Source: RGIG3009 sp045590415
GTDB taxonomy: Bacteria; Bacillota; Clostridia; Oscillospirales; Acutalibacteraceae
DNA: 24,833 nt
Assembly (NCBI GenBank): GCA_045590415.1
Contig: JAZNRA010000093.1
Coordinates: 1-24,833 of the forward strand
Reading direction: 5' to 3'
In this document: piece after piece, positions 5,639 to 13,196 of the stretch
How the letters are laid out: every line of letters starts with the position of its first letter
Numbering within the stretch: the stretch's first letter is position 1
The notes under the pieces: generated by a model
Databases searched by the model: none
Seen by the model: only the letters and a program-made list of their open reading frames with translations
What the model was told of the DNA's origin: nothing
Program-made: the position numbers and the translations under genes

Positions 5639-5950
5639 GTGGCTAAATTAACACGAAAACAGATTCGGCAGGACTTGCTTGACCAGTTGGAGCGAAACGG
5701 CATGGTCGGCGGTTATTGCCGGGATATGGTCGACGACTATATGTCGCTTTGGGACATTGCAAAGGCTTTGACCGAGGACATCAAAGAGCGCGGCGTTACG
5801 GTTGAGACCGAGCTTGCCGACGGACGATGCAAGCGGGTGAAAAACGAAAGCGTCGGCGAACTGCTGAAGACCAACGCACAGATGCTCAAGATCCTTGACA
5901 GTCTCGACCTCAAAGCCGTGCAGGGCGGTGACGAGGATGACGAGCTGTAA
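5639..5950 (+). CDS. terS: Terminase small subunit (P27-like)
   Basis: A 103-residue, helical, charged protein. It starts MAKLTRKQIRQDLLDQLERN and continues with GGYCRDMVDDYMSLWDIAKAL, the pattern of P27-family small terminases, which recognise the packaging site and load the large subunit. The start is GTG 5639 with AAAGGAG nine bases upstream. Its acidic end (GGDEDDEL) overlaps the large subunit start by 14 bp, so the two are translationally coupled. Family membership is inferred from pattern and position. Confidence 0.75.
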   Translation: MAKLTRKQIRQDLLDQLERNGMVGGYCRDMVDDYMSLWDIAKALTEDIKERGVTVETELADGRCKRVKNESVGELLKTNAQMLKILDSLDLKAVQGGDEDDEL

Positions 5951-7613
5951 TGAACACATTGAACGATATTTAAACCTTATCGAGAGCGGCGAGCTTCGCG
6001 CCTGCAAAGATCAGATAGCACTTGCGGCACTGGTGCGCAGGGCGTTCGCCGAGGAAGACATTTACACAAACGATGAGCAGCTTGAAAAGTACCTCGGTTT
6101 ATCAAAGTATTTCGGGTACAACAAGGTGTTCGAGTGGCAGGAATTCGTTTTCGGGCTTCATCTCTGTACTTATCGGCGCGAGGACGATATGCCGCGATGG
6201 CCGGACATGCTGTGTATGCAGGGACGAGGTGCCGGCAAGGACGGCACGATCGCAATGGAGGCGATGTGTCTCAGCTCGCCGTACAACGGCATCAAGGCGT
6301 ATGACATCGATATCTGCGCGATAAACGAGGAGCAGGCGACGCGCCCGGTAAAGGACATTATCGAGGCGTTCAGCTCTCCGCAGTACGAAAAGAAATTGAA
6401 AAAGCACTTCTACTGGACGAAAGAAGAAGTGCGGAATCTGAAAACCGGTTCGGTCATCAAGGGACGCACGAACAATCCGAAGGGTAAAGACGGTTTACGT
6501 TCGGGCGCGGTGATATTCAACGAGGTTCACACCTACGAGGATTACCGCAACATAAACGTGTTCACGACGGGTTTGGGCAAAAAGCCCCATCCGCGCCGCT
6601 CGTACTACACCACAAACGGCGACGTGCGTGAAGGTCCGCTCGACGATATGCTCGAATGGTCGCAGGAGATACTTTTCGGCGGTATGCCTGATGCGGGATT
6701 TCTGCCGTTTATCTGCCGGCTTGACGACAAAGAGGAAGTTCACGACCCCCGAAACTGGGAAAAGGCTGTGCCGGGACTTCGGTATCTGCCGTCGCTTCGT
6801 GAGGAGATAGGCAAGGAATACGAGGAATGGAAGCGTTCGCCGCTCAGACTGCCGGCGTTCATGGGCAAGCGTTTCAATCTGCCCGACGGTGCGGCAAATG
6901 TGGCGGTCACCGACTACGAGAACATCAAGGCGACGAACCGCGAACTGCCCGACCTCGAAGGTATGCCCTGTGTTATCGGAATCGACTATTCGAAGCTCAA
7001 CGACTTCGCGTCGGTCAACGCGCATTTCCGCAAAGGCGATGCACGGTTCGACATCAATCACACATGGGTATGCCGCAATTCGCAGGACTTACGCGACGGG
7101 CGCATAAAAGCACCGCTTGCCGAATGGGAATCGATGGGGCTGCTCACCTTTGTGGATGATGTGGAGATCTCGCCAACGCGGATTACTGAGTACATCAAGA
7201 GCATTGCACAGCGGTATTACGTGCTGGGAATCGGCATAGACAACTTCCGGCTGGCACTGATGCGTGACGCGCTCGCAGACCTCGGTTTCGATGCTTACGA
7301 GCGAAAAAACATCAAGCTGATAAGACCATCGGACATCATGAAGGTTCAGCCCGTGGTCAACAGCTGCTTTGAAAATAGGTACTTTTACTGGGGCAATCAT
7401 CCGCTTCTGCGCTGGGCGACGAACAACACCAAGCTCGTGGCATCGGGCAAGAAGGAAGGCACCGACACCGGAAACTTTTATTACGCAAAGATCGAAGCCA
7501 AAAGCCGAAAGACCGACCCGTTCATGGCTCTGGTCGCGGCTATGGTAATCGAAGATATGTTACCCGAATCGTCGTTTGACGACATCCCCGATTTAGGAGT
7601 GATAATTGGTTAA
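5937..7613 (+). CDS. terL: Terminase large subunit (HK97-type)
   Basis: The DNA-packaging motor, 558 residues from ATG 5937. The frame is open further upstream (TTG 5895), but that start lacks an SD, while GGCGGTGA precedes 5937. Walker A is GRGAGKDG (about 96-103). The Walker B acid lies in AVIFNEVH, with N at the usual Asp position and the catalytic Glu at about 196. The nuclease domain shows IGIDYSKLNDF (Asp about 350 and 356), GIGIDN (Asp about 435) and KTDPF (Asp about 527). All required elements for ATPase and headful or cos cleavage are therefore present. It lies between small terminase and portal, as in HK97-type phages. Confidence 0.93.
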   Translation: MTSCNEHIERYLNLIESGELRACKDQIALAALVRRAFAEEDIYTNDEQLEKYLGLSKYFGYNKVFEWQEFVFGLHLCTYRREDDMPRWPDMLCMQGRGAGKDGTIAMEAMCLSSPYNGIKAYDIDICAINEEQATRPVKDIIEAFSSPQYEKKLKKHFYWTKEEVRNLKTGSVIKGRTNNPKGKDGLRSGAVIFNEVHTYEDYRNINVFTTGLGKKPHPRRSYYTTNGDVREGPLDDMLEWSQEILFGGMPDAGFLPFICRLDDKEEVHDPRNWEKAVPGLRYLPSLREEIGKEYEEWKRSPLRLPAFMGKRFNLPDGAANVAVTDYENIKATNRELPDLEGMPCVIGIDYSKLNDFASVNAHFRKGDARFDINHTWVCRNSQDLRDGRIKAPLAEWESMGLLTFVDDVEISPTRITEYIKSIAQRYYVLGIGIDNFRLALMRDALADLGFDAYERKNIKLIRPSDIMKVQPVVNSCFENRYFYWGNHPLLRWATNNTKLVASGKKEGTDTGNFYYAKIEAKSRKTDPFMALVAAMVIEDMLPESSFDDIPDLGVIIG

Positions 7614-7615
7614 AA

Positions 7616-8767
7616 ATGGGAATCAGCATAAAAGATTGGTTTAAATACCATTTTGGCAAGTCCACGCCTGCCGAGATGGAAGCACTGTACACCGATCCCG
7701 ACAACGTGTGCGCGCTGGCAAATGCGGCAAAAGAAATGGCTTTGCTTACCTGCACGAACATCATAACGGCGACGCTCGGACGGTGTGAGTTCGTTACCTA
7801 CAACGAGGGCGACGCGGTGAAACGGAACGAATGGCGGCTCTGGAATGTACAGCCGAATCAGAATCAGAACGCGCAGCAGTTCCGCGCACAGCTCATACAT
7901 ACGCTTGTCTGCAAGGGCGAGGCTCTTGTGATCGAGCTTGAAAGCGGCATATATGTCGCCGACAGCTTCACGGCAAGCGACGACGTGGTAAAAGAACGGC
8001 TGTACAGCGACGTTGCGGTCGGCTCACTTGCGCTGAACCGCAAATTTAAAGAACACGAGGTAATGCACTTCGCTATGTCCGACGGCGCATGGATGAAAAC
8101 ATTCGACAGTCTGGCACAGGCGTATGCATCGGTTATAAATTCGGGTGTCAAGGGATACCGCCGCGCACAGGGAATGAAGGGTACGCTCAGCATCGACGCA
8201 ATGCAGATGGGCAACGAAAAGATGCAGAAAGCGTACGAAGCCCTTAAAAACGCGGGATTCAAGCAGTTTGCCGACGCGGAAAGCGCGGTACTGCCGCTCT
8301 ACAAGGGCATGGAGTACACCGACACCACACAGAAGACCTACAGTAACCAGAACAGCCGCGACATACGGGCGATGGTCGACGACCTCACCGACTTTGCCGC
8401 ACGTATGCTCGGCATTCCTCCGGTTCTGGTGAACGGGTCGGTGCAGGACACCGCTTCGGCAAGGCGGCAGCTTGTGAGCGACTGCATCATTCCGCTTGCG
8501 AAGATCCTCGACTGCGAGATAAGCCGAAAACGCTACACCGCAGGCGACATCGAGCGCGGCACGATGCTTGAAGTCGACACCTCCCGTGCTATATATGTCG
8601 ACTGGCTGACGGCGGCGCAGGGAATCGATAAGCTGATAGCTTCGGGCGCGGCATCGGTCAACGATGTTCGCGGACTGCTCGGACTGCCGCTTATCGACGA
8701 GGAATGGGCGAACAGGCATTATCTCACCAAGAATTACGGGGATATCGAGAACCCGGGGAGGAGGTGA
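7616..8767 (+). CDS. Portal protein (HK97 family)
   Basis: A 383-residue protein. The early part (NAAKEMALLTCTNIITATLG) and the later FAARMLGIPPVLVNG region, with the DTASARRQLVSDCIIPLA segment after it, are characteristic of HK97-type portals, which form the 12-subunit ring at one capsid vertex and act as the channel for DNA. ATG 7616 lies two bases after the terminase stop. The nearest SD-like AGGAGTG is 14 bases or more away, so expression probably relies on coupling. It is followed by the prohead protease. Confidence 0.88.
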   Translation: MGISIKDWFKYHFGKSTPAEMEALYTDPDNVCALANAAKEMALLTCTNIITATLGRCEFVTYNEGDAVKRNEWRLWNVQPNQNQNAQQFRAQLIHTLVCKGEALVIELESGIYVADSFTASDDVVKERLYSDVAVGSLALNRKFKEHEVMHFAMSDGAWMKTFDSLAQAYASVINSGVKGYRRAQGMKGTLSIDAMQMGNEKMQKAYEALKNAGFKQFADAESAVLPLYKGMEYTDTTQKTYSNQNSRDIRAMVDDLTDFAARMLGIPPVLVNGSVQDTASARRQLVSDCIIPLAKILDCEISRKRYTAGDIERGTMLEVDTSRAIYVDWLTAAQGIDKLIASGAASVNDVRGLLGLPLIDEEWANRHYLTKNYGDIENPGRR

Positions 8768-8776
8768 TACAGAACA

Positions 8777-9475
8777 ATGAATAGGTATTACTCACTTTAC
8801 ACCGAGGAAAGCGGCTCCGAGCTGCATATCTACGGCGACATCACGTCGGGCGGCGGCTGGTTTTCCTCCGAATCGGATGTATCGAGCTATCAGATCGCAA
8901 AAGAACTTGCCGAGCTTGACACCTCCAAGCCCCTGACGGTATATATCAACTCCTACGGCGGCGAGGTTGCGGAAGGAATTGCCATCTACAACCAGCTGAA
9001 ACGCTTTGAGCGGTGTAAGACCGTCGTTGACGGATATGCGGCTTCGATAGCTTCGGTGATATTCATGGCGGGCAAAGAGCGCGTCATGTCCCCCTCGTCT
9101 CTGCTGTTTATCCATAACGCATGGATGCGTACCGCAGGCAACTCCGAACAGCTCCGCAAGGATGCCGACGACCTCGAAAAGATCACGGCGGCGAGTATGC
9201 AGGCTTACCTCGAACACGTGAACATCGGTGAAGAAAAGCTCAAAGAAATGCTGGATACCGAAACGTGGCTGAATGCAGACGAAGCCGTTGAAATGGGGTT
9301 TGCAACCGAGAAAACGGCGGCAGGCGCAAGCGGTAAACCGTCGCAGTCGGCGCGTGACAAGTTCGCGCAGCTGTGGCAGAAGGCATTAACGCCCGAAGTG
9401 CAGACACCGCCCGAACCCGAAGAATCCCCTTTGCAGAAGTTTTTCAAATCTATGGCAAAAAGAAAGGATGATTAA
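8777..9475 (+). CDS. Prohead protease, ClpP/S14 type
   Basis: A 232-residue serine protease of the ClpP fold used for capsid maturation. The nucleophile Ser90 lies in GYAASIAS, the general base His113 in LLFIHNAW, and Asp160 in MLDTETWLNADEAVEMGF completes the triad by analogy with ClpP. INSYGGEV (58-65) is the oxyanion-side glycine motif. The C-terminus is proline/glutamate-rich and lysine-ended, perhaps a scaffold-like tail. The GGGAGGAGGTGAT SD sits before ATG 8777. It is followed two bases later by the capsid gene. Confidence 0.9.
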   Translation: MNRYYSLYTEESGSELHIYGDITSGGGWFSSESDVSSYQIAKELAELDTSKPLTVYINSYGGEVAEGIAIYNQLKRFERCKTVVDGYAASIASVIFMAGKERVMSPSSLLFIHNAWMRTAGNSEQLRKDADDLEKITAASMQAYLEHVNIGEEKLKEMLDTETWLNADEAVEMGFATEKTAAGASGKPSQSARDKFAQLWQKALTPEVQTPPEPEESPLQKFFKSMAKRKDD

Positions 9476-9477
9476 TT

Positions 9478-10656
9478 ATGACAAATCTTGATGCAATTAA
9501 GCAGAAGAAAGACGCCATCCGTCAGCGTATGTTTGACGCGATAGCCAACAGCGACACAGAGGCTTTCCAGAAGGCGTATGACGATATGTCCGACATGATC
9601 GGCGAAAGCCTCCGCGCAGAATTTGAGCAGTACAGAGCCGACGCAGACGCGGCAATCCTTGCACAGCGCGGCGTAAGACAGCTTACCTCCAAGGAACGCA
9701 CCTTCTACGAAGCCCTTATCGGCGCGATGAAGTCGGACGACCCCCGGCAGGCGTTTACCGGTATCGACAAGACCTACCCCGAAACCGTTATCGACGCAGT
9801 ATTCGATGATCTCGAAGAAAATCACCCCCTGCTTTCGAAGATCAACTTCCAGAGAGCCGGTCTGCTGACCAAGATCATCGTTTCCTCTACCGGCGGCAAG
9901 GCATCGTGGCAGGAACTCGGCTCGGAAGTAGTCGACGAGCTGAACGCGGAATTCATCGAGATCGATCTCGGTATGGCACAGGTCACCGCTTACATTCCCG
10001 TTAAGCGTTATATGCTCGACATGGGTCCGACATGGCTCGACCGCTACGTTCGCGGTATGCTCTCCGAGGCTGTAGCCGTTGAAGTTGAGCGCGGCATCGT
10101 AGTCGGCACCGGCAAGAACGAACCCATCGGTATGACCAAGGCTCTCACCGGCGCGGTTGACGGCGTATATCAGGACAAGGCGGTCGGCGCGACCCTCACC
10201 ACCCTCGACGCTGCTGCATACGGTGCTATCCTCGACAATCTTTCGCAGACCCGTAACGGTCACCGCAGACCCGTTTCCCGTGTGCTGATGCTCGTCAACC
10301 CGGCTGACTACTTCACCAAGGTCTTCCCGGCGACCACCGTGCGCACCACCGACGGCGGCTACAACTCCAATACCCTCCCGTTCCCGACCGACGTTGTTCA
10401 GTCCGTGGCAGTACCGCAGGGCAAAGCTGTGATCGGTATCGGCGACAAGTATTTCATGGCTCTCGGCACCGCAGGCAAGGCAGGCACTATCGAATATTCC
10501 GACCAGTACCACTTCCTCAAGCTCGAAAGAGTATACATGACCTACTTCTACGGCAACGGTATGCCGCTCGACGACAACGCTTTCGTTGTGGCCGATATTT
10601 CGGGCATCAAGCCGAGCGTGCTTGACGTTCGCGTTATCGAGCGCACCGAGGACTAA
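9478..10656 (+). CDS. Major capsid protein (HK97 fold)
   Basis: A 392-residue protein with an N-terminal charged helical delta domain (about 1-65, including IKQKKDAIRQRMFDA), which the upstream ClpP-type protease would remove. The mature part carries HK97-typical segments: TYPETVIDAVFDDLEENHPL, SSTGGKASWQELGSE, VEVERGIVVGTGKNEPIGM (the 'G.G...P.Gi' motif) and a P-domain-like VLMLVNPADY. The codon use is the most strongly biased in the window, as expected for the most abundant virion protein. The SD is AAAGGATGATTA before ATG 9478. Confidence 0.93.
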   Translation: MTNLDAIKQKKDAIRQRMFDAIANSDTEAFQKAYDDMSDMIGESLRAEFEQYRADADAAILAQRGVRQLTSKERTFYEALIGAMKSDDPRQAFTGIDKTYPETVIDAVFDDLEENHPLLSKINFQRAGLLTKIIVSSTGGKASWQELGSEVVDELNAEFIEIDLGMAQVTAYIPVKRYMLDMGPTWLDRYVRGMLSEAVAVEVERGIVVGTGKNEPIGMTKALTGAVDGVYQDKAVGATLTTLDAAAYGAILDNLSQTRNGHRRPVSRVLMLVNPADYFTKVFPATTVRTTDGGYNSNTLPFPTDVVQSVAVPQGKAVIGIGDKYFMALGTAGKAGTIEYSDQYHFLKLERVYMTYFYGNGMPLDDNAFVVADISGIKPSVLDVRVIERTED

Positions 10657-10666
10657 GGTGTAACCT

Positions 10667-10987
10667 ATGGGAATGACCGTGACCGCAGAACTGCTCGCCG
10701 ATGCAAAGAACTATCTTGACATTACCTGGCAGGACGAAGAAACGGACAAAAAGTTGACCGGCATTCTCGCTCGCGGCATGGCATTCCTTGACCGTGCCGC
10801 AGGAGCGGAGCTGGACTACACTGCGGAAGACTTCCCCCGCAGTCTGCTGTTCGACTACGCGAGGTATGCAAGGGAAAACGCCTTAAACGACTTCACCGAG
10901 CATTACCTTACCGAGCTGAATTCACTGCGGATGTACACCGAGGGCGAAGCCGCCATGGAGGCAATTGACGATGAAACGGAAGCATGA
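10667..10987 (+). CDS. Head-tail connector (gp6-like adaptor)
   Basis: A 106-residue helical protein. LLADAKNYLDITWQDEETDKKL, then LARGMAFLDRAAG and the LLFDYARYARENALNDF helix, fits the phage gp6-like head-tail connector family, which forms a ring under the portal. ATG 10667 has AAGGTG upstream; ATG 10673 is the alternative. It comes straight after the capsid gene and overlaps the next gene by 17 bp. Assignment rests on sequence pattern plus gene order. Confidence 0.75.
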   Translation: MGMTVTAELLADAKNYLDITWQDEETDKKLTGILARGMAFLDRAAGAELDYTAEDFPRSLLFDYARYARENALNDFTEHYLTELNSLRMYTEGEAAMEAIDDETEA

Positions 10988-11321
10988 GGGCTTTCCCGAC
11001 GGTATAGCCGTTATCTACGACAACCAATACCGCGGCGGCGTCGGTGACATTCCGAAGGGCAGTCTCGTACTGCGGCACAAACTTCGGTACCGCGAACGGA
11101 CAGTCGGCATCAATCGGTTTTATGCCGCCCTGCAGGACAACAGCAGGATAGACCGGATGATACGCTGTCTGCGAAAGGACGACGTTTCGGTGCTGGATGT
11201 GGTGAATGTCATCACGTCCGGCTCGGACGACAAGTACTACCGAATCGCGCAGATACAGTACCCCGAGGACACCGAGCCGGCGGTGATGGATATCTCACTT
11301 GAAAGGATCGATGTTACATGA
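10971..11321 (+). CDS. Head closure protein (SPP1 gp16-like)
   Basis: About 116 residues. A small beta-rich protein with a central helix-rich section (INRFYAALQDNSRIDRMIRC) and a final strand pair (AVMDISLERIDVT), typical of head-tail stopper/closure proteins that plug the connector. ATG 10971 fits GGAGG (10956-10960) well; the in-frame TTG 10965 is too close. The gene overlaps its neighbours on both sides. Order after the connector supports the call. Confidence 0.6.
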   Translation: MKRKHEGFPDGIAVIYDNQYRGGVGDIPKGSLVLRHKLRYRERTVGINRFYAALQDNSRIDRMIRCLRKDDVSVLDVVNVITSGSDDKYYRIAQIQYPEDTEPAVMDISLERIDVT

Positions 11322-11692
11322 GTTTACTGGCACTTGACAGGGCACTTAAGGCAACGGGCATACCGACCTATCACTTCACGGCAGTGAAAGAGGATGACAA
11401 GTACATCGTCTGGCTCGAGGAAGGTGAACGGTCGTACTTCCGTACCGCAGATACGCACACGATGTGGGCTGACGACCACGTGGCACAGCAGGCGATAAGC
11501 GGCGTGATCAACTATGTCACCGACGAGGAATTCGACACGAACGTCGACCTCCTGCAGAAGGTGTTCTATGATATCGGTTTATCGTATTCGCTGAGCCGCG
11601 TGGAGTATAACGAGCTGATGAAAAAGGTGTTTTATCAGTGGACGTTTGAAATGCCCGTGGGGGACGGTATCTACAGTGAGAGTGACGATTGA
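11318..11692 (+). CDS. Probable tail terminator protein
   Basis: A 124-residue protein beginning MSLLALDRALKATGIPTYHF, then KYIVWLEEGERSYF, a middle GVINYVTDEEFDTNV, a helix (LLQKVFYDIGLSYS), and a final VFYQWTFEMPV strand. That sequence of elements resembles tail-terminator proteins that cap the tail tube. ATG 11318 overlaps the previous stop (ATGAGT), a coupled start. HK97-gp10-like proteins may lie before or after in such gene orders; here the gp10-like protein follows. Confidence is moderate because no diagnostic residue exists. Confidence 0.6.
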   Translation: MSLLALDRALKATGIPTYHFTAVKEDDKYIVWLEEGERSYFRTADTHTMWADDHVAQQAISGVINYVTDEEFDTNVDLLQKVFYDIGLSYSLSRVEYNELMKKVFYQWTFEMPVGDGIYSESDD

Positions 11693-12071
11693 CGGGCTTG
11701 ATGATATCTACGAGGTACTGCGGCGCACAAACGAGGACATGACCGAGGTCGTCGACGAAATGCTTACCACGGGCGGTGAAATAGCCAACCGCGAGCAGCA
11801 GGCATCGATAGACCGGTATGACCATAGGCGTACACGGTCCATGAGAAACAACGTGCGGTTTGAAGAACCCCGTTTATCGCTGTACTCGTCGGGGCGGTAT
11901 GTATCATCCTATTCGCGCGGTGCGGACGACTTCGGCACATCGAACCAGAAAAAGGCATTTATTCTGAACTATAAATATTCCGGCTGGTTCAACGAAGCAT
12001 ACGAAAAAGCAAATCCCCAAATCGCGGCGGCTATGCGCAGGGTTTGGGAAAAATGGAATCCCGATAAATAA
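11676..12071 (+). CDS. HK97 gp10-like minor head-tail protein
   Basis: About 131 residues. The N-terminus VTIDGLDDIYEVLRRTNEDM is the common 'v.GldeL...L' opening of HK97 gp10-like proteins, followed by a helix and then a sheet-rich, Arg/Tyr-rich half (RRTRSMRNNVRFEEPRLSLY). GTG 11676 is chosen because the earlier ATG 11646 lacks an SD and adds residues unlike the family; GTG 11682 is possible. It overlaps the tail-terminator gene by 17 bp. The C-terminal YSGWFNEAYEK, then AAMRRVWEKW, is helical. Confidence 0.65.
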   Translation: MRVTIDGLDDIYEVLRRTNEDMTEVVDEMLTTGGEIANREQQASIDRYDHRRTRSMRNNVRFEEPRLSLYSSGRYVSSYSRGADDFGTSNQKKAFILNYKYSGWFNEAYEKANPQIAAAMRRVWEKWNPDK

Positions 12072-12087
12072 AAAAAGGAGTAAAAAT

Positions 12088-12651
12088 ATGGCAAATTACG
12101 GCGCATCCAACCCCTACTTCGCACTTATCGACACCGAGCCGGAGACGGGGCTTCCTACATATAAGCAGGGTGTCAAGATCGCAAAGCTCATTTCGAGTTC
12201 GGACAACCCCACCTTTACCACCGGCGTACTCTATGCCGACGACGGCAAGGCGGAGGAAGTCGAGGAATTCGTTTCGGCTTCCATCGACGTTTCGCTTGAC
12301 GACGTAAACCTTGAAAACAAGGCACTTATGTTCGGCGCGACCATTGCAAACGACAATGAGCTTGAACACAAAAGCACCGACGTTGCACCCTACGGCGGTT
12401 ATGCGTTCTACGCTCGCAAGATGAAGAACAACATGACCCGTTTCCTCGGCATCTTCTACCCGAAGGTGAAGGCTACTCAGGGCGGTGTTACCTATAACAC
12501 CAAGGGCGAATCGATCACCTTTGCGCCCGACGCGGTCACCTTCTCGGCATCCGAAACGGCTTCCTATACATGGAAGGTCGAAGCGGAGTTCGAGATCGAA
12601 GCCGAAGCACTGGCATGGGTCAAGGAAAAGCTCAACATCTCCGAAGCGTAA
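12088..12651 (+). CDS. Major tail (tube) protein
   Basis: A 187-residue, beta-rich protein. Visible features are GASNPYFALIDTEPETG, then a segment with YADDGKAEEVEEFVSASIDVS and DVNLENKALMFGAT, and a C-terminal immunoglobulin-like or Dit-like strand pair (ESITFAPDAVTFSASETASY). This matches phi13-type siphophage major tail proteins, which stack as hexamers into the tube. An AAAAAAGGAG SD lies just before ATG 12088. The tail chaperone genes follow directly. Confidence 0.85.
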   Translation: MANYGASNPYFALIDTEPETGLPTYKQGVKIAKLISSSDNPTFTTGVLYADDGKAEEVEEFVSASIDVSLDDVNLENKALMFGATIANDNELEHKSTDVAPYGGYAFYARKMKNNMTRFLGIFYPKVKATQGGVTYNTKGESITFAPDAVTFSASETASYTWKVEAEFEIEAEALAWVKEKLNISEA

Positions 12652-12666
12652 AGGCGGTGACGGGTA

Positions 12667-13065
12667 ATGCAGAAATGTATCAGATACACCTTCTGCGCCC
12701 GTGAATTATGGCTGATGTACAATGCGGCGGCGATGTTCGAGGTAATGGACATAGTCGGCGGCACGGACAAGCTCGACAGCGTCCTGCTGTCGCAGACCCC
12801 CGAAGCCGTTGACAAGCTGTTCGACATATTTATTTGCCTTGCCCAGAACGGCAACGCCGCCCGAAAGTACATCGGATATGACTGTGACGAGCTGCCCGGC
12901 AAAGAAGCTGTGGCGGCTCTGACCACGGTCGACGACATTGCCCGTATGCGCGATGCCGTCATGAATGCCATTATAGCCGGCGTGGGACGCGAAGTGAAGT
13001 CCGACGAGGACGTTGAAGTCGACCTCGGACTTGAAGAATTGAATGTAAAAAAAAAGAGAACTTGA
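12667..13065 (+). CDS. Tail assembly chaperone, upstream (G-type) product
   Basis: A 132-residue protein in the position of lambda gpG between tail tube and tape measure. It starts MQKCIRYTFCARELWLMYNA and has a helical body, then an acidic linker (EVKSDEDVEVDLGLEELNV) before a VKKKRT end. The 3' end contains nine As (13047-13055), which form a frameshift site, so this is the product of the ribosomes that do not shift. Such chaperones bind the tape measure and recruit tail tube subunits; they are absent from the finished virion. Confidence 0.8.
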   Translation: MQKCIRYTFCARELWLMYNAAAMFEVMDIVGGTDKLDSVLLSQTPEAVDKLFDIFICLAQNGNAARKYIGYDCDELPGKEAVAALTTVDDIARMRDAVMNAIIAGVGREVKSDEDVEVDLGLEELNVKKKRT

Positions 13066-13196
13066 AACTGTGTGAATACCTTCGGGCGGCAGGCATGGCA
13101 GGGCTTGATGTCCGTGAAGCTATGTTAATGCCGCCCGGCGTTGTTTTTGATATGCTCGACCTGATGACTGCAAAGAATAAGAAGGAGGTGGAATAG
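12667..13196 (+). CDS. Tail assembly chaperone, -1 frameshift (GT-type) product
   Basis: A fusion of about 176 residues made by -1 slippage at A AAA AAG. After the slip the ribosome reads GAG from 13056 and continues for 46 codons (KENLKLCEYLRAAGMAGLDV, then MLMPPGVVFDMLDLM) to TAG 13194-13196. This extension has no start codon with an SD of its own and is the typical short T-type domain of siphophage chaperones. The stop is directly followed by the tape measure start. The G to GT ratio is usually critical for tail assembly. Confidence 0.85.
13050..13056 (+). other. Programmed -1 ribosomal frameshift site, A AAA AAG
   Basis: In the zero frame the codons are GTA AAA AAA AAG AGA ACT TGA. The heptamer A AAA AAG is positioned exactly as X XXY YYZ, the strongest known bacterial -1 slip site, and sits within a run of nine As. 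The zero-frame stop comes two codons later, and the -1 frame is open for 46 codons. No strong downstream hairpin or upstream SD-like stimulator was identified with confidence. Confidence 0.87.

Noticed and set aside
9472..10512. Long open frame antisense to the capsid gene
   Set aside because: It mirrors the biased codon use of the capsid gene, has no SD, and its protein looks like no known family.
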